DNA of 64,000 bases. Source: Flavivirga aquatica (lineage in GTDB: Bacteria; Bacteroidota; Bacteroidia; Flavobacteriales; Flavobacteriaceae). Below are positions 34,013 through 41,095 of this stretch, piece by piece. Position 1 is the first letter of the stretch. Every line of letters starts with the position of its first letter. Below the pieces are notes generated by a model. The model had not been told where the DNA came from, ran no database searches, and saw nothing but the letters and a program-made list of their open reading frames with translations. Position numbers and translations under genes: made by a program. The stretch covers positions 62,001 through 126,000 of the forward strand of contig NZ_MDJD01000048.1 of assembly GCF_001747085.1 (NCBI RefSeq). Reading direction: 5' to 3'.

Positions 34013-34639
34013 ATGGATTTACAATCATTAAAAAATATACCTGCTAGTTTTTCCTTAGCAAAACGCTCTCTACTTTATTGCTTAATCATATCTGTATCAA
34101 TTTCAACAGGTAGTTTAGTCTGGGCATTTATAACAACAAATAATATTAAAAACACAGCTTTTGTATTAACTAAAGATGGTCAAGCAGCAATGATGACAGG
34201 CGTATCTCTAAGTGAAGTAGATGTGTATAGAAAACCAGAAATTATGAATCATATTAAAATGTTTCATAAAGCACTTTGGGAAATAGATCAATTTAATTAC
34301 GAAAGACGCATTAATAAAGCCTTATACCTATCTGGTCGATCTGGGAAACAACTATACCAAACGTTACAAGCAAATGGGCACCTTGCCAAAATAGTTACAG
34401 AAAATTTAACTCAAAAAATAGATATAGATTCTATTAAAATTAATGAAAAGGTAACGCCTTATCAAGCGCAGTTATTTGGAAAGCTTAGAGTATCTAGAAC
34501 AGATCAAAAAGTAGAATCTGTGAATGACTTTAGAGCAAAATTTGTGCTACATAATGTATCCAGAACCAATAAAAATCCACATGGACTTTTAATAGAAAAT
34601 TACCTATTACAATCAAAACCAATTACTATTCCTAAATAA
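34013..34639 (+). CDS. traK: Conjugative transposon TraK-like protein (VirB8-type)
   Basis: A 208-residue bitopic inner-membrane protein: short cytoplasmic start, one transmembrane helix (LLYCLIISVSISTGSLVWAFI), then the TraK periplasmic domain with KPEIMNHIKMFHKALWEIDQFNYERRINKALYLSG, close to the Bacteroidota TraK pattern. VirB8 proteins nucleate T4SS assembly. It follows the structured intergenic element and precedes a PH-domain protein by 8 bp. Confidence 0.85.
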   Translation: MDLQSLKNIPASFSLAKRSLLYCLIISVSISTGSLVWAFITTNNIKNTAFVLTKDGQAAMMTGVSLSEVDVYRKPEIMNHIKMFHKALWEIDQFNYERRINKALYLSGRSGKQLYQTLQANGHLAKIVTENLTQKIDIDSIKINEKVTPYQAQLFGKLRVSRTDQKVESVNDFRAKFVLHNVSRTNKNPHGLLIENYLLQSKPITIPK

Positions 34640-34647
34640 AAAACAAT

Positions 34648-35073
34648 ATGGAAACAGAAAATAAAATATGGGAAGGCACACCATCCCAATGGATAAACTT
34701 AATGTTTTACTTATGCTGCACTTTACTTATTGTTGGTTACGGTTTAGGTTTAGTTCTAGCATTATGGAAATACTTAGATACCAGATACAATCGTATTAAA
34801 ATTACAGATGAACGTATTATAGAACGAAAAGGGATTTTATCAATAACTACAAACCAATTAGAACTTTATAGAGTAAAGGACATAAAATTAGAACAGCCAC
34901 TTATACTTCGTCTTTTTGGGTTGTCTAATATTGTTTTAATCACCTCAGACGCTACAAACCCACTATATGTTTTAAGAGGTATAGAAAATGGTACGTTACT
35001 CTCAGAAAAATTAAGAAAAGCTACCGATAAGCGTCGAGATATTAAAGGCGTACGAGAGTTAGATTTTGGTTAA
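34648..35073 (+). CDS. Bacterial PH-domain (bPH2/YdbT-like) membrane protein
   Basis: A 141-residue protein beginning METENKIWEGTPSQW, with one long hydrophobic segment (LMFYLCCTLLIVGYGLGLVLALW), then the bPH2 core YNRIKITDERIIERKGILSITTNQLELYRVKDIKLEQP and IVLITSD. Such domains occur in many membrane proteins of unclear role. Its place directly after traK suggests it was recruited to this T4SS operon; it has no standard VirB counterpart. Confidence 0.78.
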   Translation: METENKIWEGTPSQWINLMFYLCCTLLIVGYGLGLVLALWKYLDTRYNRIKITDERIIERKGILSITTNQLELYRVKDIKLEQPLILRLFGLSNIVLITSDATNPLYVLRGIENGTLLSEKLRKATDKRRDIKGVRELDFG

Positions 35074-35157
35074 TACTCTAAATGTAAGCCAAAAAACAAG
35101 AATAATATTTATAGAAATTGCTTAGCAGCTACTTAGAATCAAGAAAACCTAAAACAT

Positions 35158-35907
35158 ATGAACACAGAACATATTACAGCCATTATTATTGAAGAAAACC
35201 TTATAGAAGCTCAACGAATAGAAAAGGCAATAGCAGAACAATGTCCTAATATTGTTATTAATGAAATAGGTACAACTCCAATTGAAACTAAGAAAATTAT
35301 TAATGAAGGTTCTTACGATATTATAATTATGGGTTTAAAAGTTGGGAAAGATTATGCTTTCGAAATTTTGCAAAAGACCTCTTTAAATATCCAGGATAAA
35401 GAATTGATTTTAACATCAACAGAACCAGAAGGTAATCTTAAAACATATAGAAATTCGGCAATAGATTATATTTTGAAACCATTGGAACCTTTAGGAATAA
35501 TGGGAGCTATTGAAAAAGCAGAACAGAAAATAATGGAGCAAAAAGAGTTACACAACCTAACTAGAGGTAAAAGTAAACCGTTAAACTTAGTAGCTATACC
35601 ATCTACTAATGATGTGAAAATTATTAAAGTTAGTGATATTTTATATCTTAAATCTGAAGGGAAATACACCATATTTCATACCTCTAAAGGAAAGCAAGTT
35701 GTTTCTAGCACAAATTTAGGAGCTTATGAAAAGAAACTTGCTCAAAATAATTTTTTTAGAATCCATAATTCATTTCTTGTAAATATGGATAGTGTAGTAA
35801 ATGTGCAAAAAAAAGATGGTGTATATGTAGAAATAAATAATCGTGATATGATTCCTGTAGCAAAACGAAAAAAAGAGTCTCTTTTTTATTATTTAGGAAT
35901 AAAATAA
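35158..35907 (+). CDS. LytTR-family regulator with degenerate receiver domain
   Basis: A 249-residue LytTR regulator. The N-terminal receiver fold (1-125) has lost the phosphorylation site: the acidic pair is E12/E13 and the usual Asp is Gly59 in DIIIMGLKVG, while the T/S (LTSTEPE) and Lys (ILKPLEP) positions remain. The C-terminal LytTR DNA-binding domain (about 145-245) has IPSTNDVKIIKVSDILYLKSEGKYT and FFRIHNSFLVNMDSV. It probably acts without phosphorylation. It follows the T4SS operon by 85 bp on the same strand and may regulate it. Confidence 0.85.
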   Translation: MNTEHITAIIIEENLIEAQRIEKAIAEQCPNIVINEIGTTPIETKKIINEGSYDIIIMGLKVGKDYAFEILQKTSLNIQDKELILTSTEPEGNLKTYRNSAIDYILKPLEPLGIMGAIEKAEQKIMEQKELHNLTRGKSKPLNLVAIPSTNDVKIIKVSDILYLKSEGKYTIFHTSKGKQVVSSTNLGAYEKKLAQNNFFRIHNSFLVNMDSVVNVQKKDGVYVEINNRDMIPVAKRKKESLFYYLGIK

Positions 35908-35953
35908 AACTCTATTCTTCGAGGTTTAATATTTAGTTTTTGTGTAAAGTTTA

Positions 35954-35984
35954 AAAAGGTTTAACTCTTAAAGTTGAACCTTTT
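35954..35984. terminator. Hairpin terminator between convergent genes
   Basis: A 12-bp stem AAAAGGTTTAAC (35954-35965) / GTTGAACCTTTT (35973-35984) with one G-T pair and a 7-nt loop. The A/T flanks make it able to end transcription in both directions, after the LytTR gene on the plus strand and the convergent gene at 36017 on the minus strand. Confidence 0.7.
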
Positions 35985-36016
35985 GATGTTTTAAAATAGA
36001 TTTTAAAAAAGAAGGC

Positions 36017-36580
36017 TCATCTCAAGCTTCTTGCTGTATGTATTCTTTTTTGGGTAAAGGACGATTGTTGTTTTCTAGCTTTAACGCCTTTTCTCTTTTT
36101 TTCTTTAAGTTTTTTATTTGGAACTTTTGCAATGTTTAGCAGCGCTTTATATTTAGAATCCATCTTTTGTTTTTCTATAGTAAAATCTTTTTTAGCGTGT
36201 TTATAGTCTTTAATTGTTTTATCTAGTTTTTTCTGATTTTTTTTAGTTTTTAAATCATTGAGATCTAATCTTATATTTGTGAGTAAACCAGTTTTTATTG
36301 TTTTTAAAGCTTCATAACTTGTAATAAGGTTTTGTTGCGTTTCAAGCCTTTCTTGTAAAGCTCCAATTAAACGAGTTTTGTTGTTAGAAACAGCTTTAGC
36401 TTCTAATTTTTCTATTCTTTTATAAAGCCTTTTTCCTCTTGTTTTAGCGCTCTTAATTTTTCTATCTAAACTTTTGTTTTCTAATTCTAGTCCAGCTTTT
36501 TTCTTTTCTAATTCTTTTTCGGTTGGAGTGCCTTTTTTTATTCTTAAAAAAACAAGGAGTCTTCTTATTATTTCTTTCAT
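36017..36580 (-). CDS. Basic coiled-coil protein of unknown function
   Basis: A 187-residue, very Lys/Arg-rich protein without a signal peptide. A coiled coil covers about 20-70 (TEKELEKKKAGLELENKSLD) and another 90-150. The C-terminal tail is basic and Gln/Ser-containing (KARKQQSSFTQKRIHTARS), loosely like the tails of the LRR proteins. No known family. It faces the T4SS operon convergently. It could be a nucleic-acid-binding protein or a T4SS accessory or cargo protein; only composition and location support this. Confidence 0.6.
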   Translation of the reverse strand: MKEIIRRLLVFLRIKKGTPTEKELEKKKAGLELENKSLDRKIKSAKTRGKRLYKRIEKLEAKAVSNNKTRLIGALQERLETQQNLITSYEALKTIKTGLLTNIRLDLNDLKTKKNQKKLDKTIKDYKHAKKDFTIEKQKMDSKYKALLNIAKVPNKKLKEKKRKGVKARKQQSSFTQKRIHTARSLR

Positions 36581-36976
36581 AATTATATGTTTTTATTGTA
36601 TTAGATTTATTTTCAAAAACATCTAAAACCAATGTTATTTACATGTAAATTCGAAAATGTTAAAACTATTTATAGTTTAATTTTAAGGAGCAGATGCGGA
36701 TGGTAATTCTTTAATAAAAATTAAATTTTTTTTTAATTTTTTTAAACTAAATAATGAGCATGTATTCATAAGTATTGTTTGTTTTATTATTGATATATAC
36801 AAATAAAACCTAGAATAAGCAGGTATCCTATTAACTAGTAATAACTGGTGGGTTTAAGGTAACAGCTGTTACTTTTATAATTAAAATGGTATTAAGCTGT
36901 TATTTATAAAATGGAGTAATTATTTATTCTTATAAAAATTATAGCATATGTTAGCAGTTAAATAGCATGTGTTTTA
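36581..36976. other. Intergenic region with palindrome and shared motif
   Basis: No gene. It contains TGGTGGGTTTAAGGTAACA (36846-36864), whose end overlaps the perfect 14-bp palindrome GTAACAGCTGTTAC (36859-36872). An 18/19 match to the first motif occurs at 39199-39217. Both lie upstream of minus-strand genes for basic proteins, so a shared regulatory site is possible. Confidence 0.45.
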
Positions 36977-38074
36977 TTAAATACTTAGCCATTGCCTAAA
37001 CTCGGCAGCTTTGTTTTTGCTAATAATTATTTGAACATCTGGTTTGTCTGTAATTAAAATTTTAAGCTGACTGTTTCCGTATTTAACTATTTTTTCGATA
37101 GCGGTAATACTTATTATATATTGCCTATTAGCCCTAAAGAATATTGATTGATCTGTAGTGTTGTACAATTCATCTAAACTCAAGTTGGTGGTAGATTTTT
37201 TACCATTAACATTAAATATATAAGTTATACTATTTTCTGATTGGATATAGGCAATTTGATTTGTAGAAATGGGAACTAGCTCGTTTCTAATATAAGTAAG
37301 GATTCTTTTCTTTTCAGACTTAGTTTTTTCTTCTATAATCGCATTATTATTCTCTTCAATAACTTTTTGCTGGTGTTCTATAAGGTCTTTGTTTAATTTT
37401 GATAAACTAAATAATTCGTTTTCTAAAGCACTATTTTTTGATTCTAATTGTTTTTCATAAAGGCTTCCCAAAATTCTTACAGCAAAAAAAGAAGAGATTA
37501 CTATAAACCCTCCCATTAAAAAAAGGATGCGATAAAATCTATTTTGAAGGAGTCTAGTCTGTGCGGTGATTTTATCTAGATTAAAATTAGCTCCTACTAT
37601 TAGATCTGTCCCTTTAACTGGAGATAGATAAATAATTTCAGATTGCTCAATAGAATTGCCTTCTTTTTTCTGACTTACTAATATCTCATACAATTCATTT
37701 GTCTTGTCTTTTTCATTTAAAGCATCAAGTAGATTTTGGTTTGAGTTAACCATTTCGCCTACTCGAGTAATATCTGGATGGCAAATTTGTTTACCAGACC
37801 AATCCATAACAGATAAAAAAGAAGTCATTTCTTGCGTTTTTTCAATAGCAGATTGTATGTTTATCTTTGCAGAATCAAGAGGTATTCCACCAGATAATTG
37901 AGTGCTTATTAATTGAGATATCCCATCTGCTTCTCTTTTGCTAGATTCGAGTTGGATAGCAATTAGTTGATCTGAGCTTTCCATAATAAAGTGCTTAACA
38001 CTAAAAGAAGCAACAGTTAAAAAAATAATAGAAATAGTAATAAAAGTGAGTAAGTATAAATGATCTTTTCTCAT
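36977..38074 (-). CDS. Membrane-bound LytTR regulator with Cache-like sensor
   Basis: A 365-residue one-component regulator. It has an N-terminal transmembrane helix (LYLLTFITISIIFLTVASFSV), an extracytoplasmic domain (about 35-175) with SFLSVMDWSGKQICHPD and EIIYLSPVKGTDLIVGANFN resembling a single Cache sensor, a second membrane helix (ILFLMGGFIVISSFFAVRI), a coiled coil and a C-terminal LytTR domain (NELVPISTNQIAYIQSENSITYIF, FFRANRQYIISITAIEKI). Signal sensing outside and DNA binding inside are combined in one chain, with no kinase needed. The nearby basic-protein genes and the T4SS are the likeliest targets. Confidence 0.82.
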   Translation of the reverse strand: MRKDHLYLLTFITISIIFLTVASFSVKHFIMESSDQLIAIQLESSKREADGISQLISTQLSGGIPLDSAKINIQSAIEKTQEMTSFLSVMDWSGKQICHPDITRVGEMVNSNQNLLDALNEKDKTNELYEILVSQKKEGNSIEQSEIIYLSPVKGTDLIVGANFNLDKITAQTRLLQNRFYRILFLMGGFIVISSFFAVRILGSLYEKQLESKNSALENELFSLSKLNKDLIEHQQKVIEENNNAIIEEKTKSEKKRILTYIRNELVPISTNQIAYIQSENSITYIFNVNGKKSTTNLSLDELYNTTDQSIFFRANRQYIISITAIEKIVKYGNSQLKILITDKPDVQIIISKNKAAEFRQWLSI

Positions 38075-38196
38075 AAAAGAAGCAAAATTTTTGTCGTAAA
38101 ACTACTATAATTTTCATTAAAAAATCCTGTTAATTTTAAAGAATAACTAGTATAATAAAGAAACAGAAACTTATTATGCTTATTAGGCCTTTTTTA

Positions 38197-38360
38197 ATGA
38201 ACTCATCTTGACTTTTTGGATTTAACCGAAAATGAGTGAAAATTTGTTCAGATAAAGTTATTCTTAAAAGGCATAGCATGCGCTACACATGAAAAATAAC
38301 TAAAATATGGGCGAATTTTGGACATTTTTTAGGAAATAGAAAAAATCAAGATAAGTTCAT
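38197..38360. repeat. MITE-like element, 164 bp (copy 2)
   Basis: Terminal inverted repeats TGAACTCATCTTGA (38198-38211) and TCAAGATAAGTTCA (38346-38359), each extended by one base pair, match in all but one position. The right end (TTTTTTAGGAAATAGAAAA onward) is shared with the 52-bp copy at 19071-19122. It has no ORF. It lies in the 340-bp gap upstream of the Cache-LytTR gene and would need a transposase from elsewhere. Confidence 0.6.
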
Positions 38361-38414
38361 ACTAAAAAGAAGTTAAACTTACTAGAATGGGTATATTAAA
38401 TTGGAGCTAAATAT

Positions 38415-39068
38415 TTAATGTGATTTCTTTTTTCTTTTATGTTTATTTGTAAATTGTGTATTTACTTTTTTTGATGAATTAATTGCTTTTTTGGGAACCT
38501 GTTTTAATTTACTTAAATCGTTATTCTTAGCTAAAGTGTTTTGCCTAATATTCGTAATATTATGAGTGTTTTCTTTTACAACAGAATTGTAGTAGTTATC
38601 TATTGTATTTTCAAGATTTCTAGATATCAAGAGACTTACTTGTTTAGATAAATCTTCTGTTAAATATTCATGTTGTAACAATTTTCTAATATCATCTTTA
38701 CTATAAGTTGTATAATGCTGCTCTATAAACCCTTTAGCATTCTTGTACATTTGTTCAAGTTTATTGGGCATTTTTTCTGCAGTAAGTGTATTTACAATTA
38801 CTTCTTTAATAAAAGTGTTCAGGTTAATTTCTATATTATGCCCCAGATGCTTGTCCATTAAAAGTTCTACTTGCTTACTTATAGGTTTTAGAGGGTGATT
38901 TTTTATTAGTTTTTTTGTGTCTTTTTGTATGTCTTGTATCTTATTAATTAATTTATCTGCAAGTTGATCCTTTAATTGGTCAATAAGTTGATTAAATGTT
39001 TCATGATATCCTTCGGCTAGGGTTTGAAGAAGATCATCTTGTACGTCTTTTGTATTTTGTTTTACCAT
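38415..39068 (-). CDS. Helical protein of unknown function with basic C-terminal tail
   Basis: A 217-residue protein without a signal peptide, predicted mostly helical (GYHETFNQLIDQLKDQLADK, KQVELLMDKHLGHNIEINLN, NTFIKEVIVNTLTAEKMPNK), ending in a strongly basic tail (FTNKHKRKKKSH). No recognised domain. The sequence TGGTGTGTTTAAGGTAACA lies about 130 bp upstream of its start, shared with the region upstream of the coiled-coil gene at 36017, so the two may be co-regulated. Confidence 0.6.
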   Translation of the reverse strand: MVKQNTKDVQDDLLQTLAEGYHETFNQLIDQLKDQLADKLINKIQDIQKDTKKLIKNHPLKPISKQVELLMDKHLGHNIEINLNTFIKEVIVNTLTAEKMPNKLEQMYKNAKGFIEQHYTTYSKDDIRKLLQHEYLTEDLSKQVSLLISRNLENTIDNYYNSVVKENTHNITNIRQNTLAKNNDLSKLKQVPKKAINSSKKVNTQFTNKHKRKKKSH

Positions 39069-39198
39069 GCTTATATTTTAGATAACCTTTCTAATTGAAG
39101 TTTTCTTGTGTTTTTTTGAACCTTTAATTCTTCATATTATGTTACAAAAATGCTAATCTAGACATATCGATATTCTTTCTTGAATGGTAATTAATGAA

Positions 39199-39217
39199 TG
39201 GTGTGTTTAAGGTAACA
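39199..39217. promoter_or_regulatory. Repeated motif TGGTGTGTTTAAGGTAACA
   Basis: It matches 36846-36864 in 18 of 19 positions. Each copy is within about 300 bp upstream of a minus-strand gene for a basic helical protein (starts at 39068 and 36580). It may be a regulator binding site; no regulator is assigned. Confidence 0.4.
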
Positions 39218-39311
39218 ATTGGTAAGAAAGGTAATTTCGAATACTTTTTATTTTTTTAGTATTCCACTTATGCTAAGTAAATTAGGAGTTTGGTTGGGTG
39301 AAACTGTGGTC

Positions 39312-39662
39312 TTAGTATGGTTTATTGATACCAATTCTACTGTAGGCTCCTTGTTTTTGCACCTTCTTACGCGTTTTTTTTATCATAGCTTGTGTTTTAA
39401 CGGTTTTACCTTTATGTGGCGCCTTTTGTTCTAAGTACGGTAGTTCTTCATTAAGTTTTGCTAAGCGATCCAAGTATTTTTTATAGAATTCTGTTTCTTT
39501 CTTGTTTTTAAGAGTAAGACGTGGTGTCAATTTTTTTTTCTTTTTAGTCCGTTTTAATCGGTTTTTTTTCTTTCGTTTTTTTTGAGAAGAAACAGATTCC
39601 CTTAACAGTTGTAAAAGTTTTGTAGTTAAACTTTTTACTGTGCTGATAATAATTTTTTTCAT
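39312..39662 (-). CDS. Small very basic protein of unknown function
   Basis: A 116-residue protein starting MKKIIISTVKSLTTKLLQLL, followed by a Lys/Arg-dense section (KKRKKKNRLKRTKKKKK) and helical segments with a basic end. It lacks a clear signal peptide. The composition fits nucleic-acid binding but is also low-complexity, so the gene call is less certain. It is co-directional with two other unknown basic proteins at the edge of the T4SS region. Confidence 0.5.
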   Translation of the reverse strand: MKKIIISTVKSLTTKLLQLLRESVSSQKKRKKKNRLKRTKKKKKLTPRLTLKNKKETEFYKKYLDRLAKLNEELPYLEQKAPHKGKTVKTQAMIKKTRKKVQKQGAYSRIGINKPY

Positions 39663-39914
39663 TAGGTTTAGTTCTTGTTTTTCTATTTAAGAAAGATTAC
39701 AGATCCTTTATTTCCAAAATCCTGCATGTTAGATTGATTAAAGATCTGAAAAGAATCAAGAGTTCTATATATTAATAGTTTTTACTGAGAATGAAATTTT
39801 AAATTTCTAATAAGTAAAGATTTGTAATACATATAAGGCGTCTTTCTTTTTTGAAAGATACATTCATAATCACTTAGTTATAAAAGTAAAGTAATAAACG
39901 ATCACATTTAAGTA

Positions 39915-40139
39915 ATGTTTGGAGTTCGTATTCTTGTCTATGTAAAGAATGGTATTAATACCAAAATTGATGTAATAACTTTAATAGCACAAGAATTTAC
40001 GACTCAAGAAATAACGGATAAGTTATTTTTAAGCAAACACACCATAGAAAGTTGCCGAAAAAATTTAATAGCGAAACTTAATGTAAGAAACCTAGCAGGA
40101 TTGACTAAGCATGCTTTGAAAATGAAGTATATCGATTAG
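39915..40139 (+). CDS. LuxR-type HTH protein, probably a remnant
   Basis: A 74-residue ORF whose last 50 residues are a good NarL/LuxR helix-turn-helix (LIAQEFTTQEITDKLFLSKH, then TIESCRKNLIAKLNVRNLAG). The part before it (MFGVRILVYVKNGINTKIDV) does not match a receiver domain or the usual LTxRExEVL lead-in, so this looks like the 3' end of a response-regulator gene whose front has been lost. It may still be expressed as a lone DNA-binding domain. It marks the border between accessory and core genes. Confidence 0.5.
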   Translation: MFGVRILVYVKNGINTKIDVITLIAQEFTTQEITDKLFLSKHTIESCRKNLIAKLNVRNLAGLTKHALKMKYID

Positions 40140-40177
40140 TATAGTTATTTAATTATAAACCAGTTTAGAGTGGAGAG

Positions 40178-41095
40178 CTAGAGTACCATATCTTTATATG
40201 GGATAACGGTAGTAAAACCTTTATCTTTAAAATATTGGGTTGGGTTTTCTTTAGAAGTGGCTAGTATAAAATCACCTCCCCATGCACCAAGACTTTTTAT
40301 AGCCCCCTTAAAGTCTTTAAATAAAAGATGTTTTGCAGAAGTTTGTCTTGTAATCTTAGAAATGATGGATTCATGCTGATTTATTAATTTTTCAAAACGA
40401 TCTAAAGTATTACAAATAATCATTTCAGAAGTGATTCTATTAATATCTTGAATCGCAGATTTTGAGTTTTCTTTATTAGCATGATAATGTTTAATACCAT
40501 CACGACTATTTTGTTTTTTGTTTAAATGAATAAAGTATAAATGGTTTTTAAATAAAGGATTGAAACGAACTTTGTTAGTTATAGGGGTTTTGTTTTCAAT
40601 TCTATAAGTAATAGGTGTATGGTGTTGCGCACATGCTATGTCATAGCCACTGCCTCCAAAAGTGTTTTCTAAGAGTTTGTAAGGATCAATATTTGCCCAT
40701 TGCGCTATATTGTTTATTAATGTAGATGAGGTTCCAAGTCCCCAATTTTTTGGAAAATCTAAAGCAGTGGTTATCTTACACCCACTATTCTTACTAAGAA
40801 AGAGAGGATTTAATTGTTTTGCAATATGTAGTATCTGTATTAATCTATCTAAAATATCATTGCTAGGAGTAAACGATGATGAAACCTCTTTAATAGGAAA
40901 TTCACTTTCAAACCAAACAGCTCCTTTTTCATCTAAACTTTCCCAAATAAGATTTGAATGTTCAATAGGTTCAATAATTAAAGATTGACCATGTTTTGTT
41001 GGTACAGCTAAAGCATTAGCACCATCAAGTACTACGTATTCGCCAGAAATAAGTAGTTTCCCGTTACTATAAAATGTGTTATTCTTCACTTGCAA
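40178..41095 (-). CDS. GHMP-family kinase of the mevalonate pathway (GYDIA type)
   Basis: A 305-residue GHMP small-molecule kinase. The N-terminus has GKLLISGEYVVLDGANALAVP, the ATP-binding GHMP loop is NWGLGTSSTL, and the family tag GSGYDIACA gives the GYDIA name. It is a Bacteroidota mevalonate-pathway kinase, probably acting on mevalonate or phosphomevalonate. The ATG at 41095 overlaps the HMG-CoA reductase gene by 17 bp, supporting a shared isoprenoid role. The exact substrate cannot be set from sequence. Confidence 0.85.
   Translation of the reverse strand: MQVKNNTFYSNGKLLISGEYVVLDGANALAVPTKHGQSLIIEPIEHSNLIWESLDEKGAVWFESEFPIKEVSSSFTPSNDILDRLIQILHIAKQLNPLFLSKNSGCKITTALDFPKNWGLGTSSTLINNIAQWANIDPYKLLENTFGGSGYDIACAQHHTPITYRIENKTPITNKVRFNPLFKNHLYFIHLNKKQNSRDGIKHYHANKENSKSAIQDINRITSEMIICNTLDRFEKLINQHESIISKITRQTSAKHLLFKDFKGAIKSLGAWGGDFILATSKENPTQYFKDKGFTTVIPYKDMVL

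Noticed and set aside
39219-39434. Plus-strand 71-codon ORF
   Set aside because: It overlaps the minus-strand gene at 39312-39662, has hydrophobic low-complexity content typical of antisense to Lys-rich coding sequence, and no recognisable domain.
22287-40139. Complete integrative conjugative element
   Set aside because: No integrase, relaxase, excisionase or flanking att-like direct repeats were found within the window, so a full element cannot be claimed.
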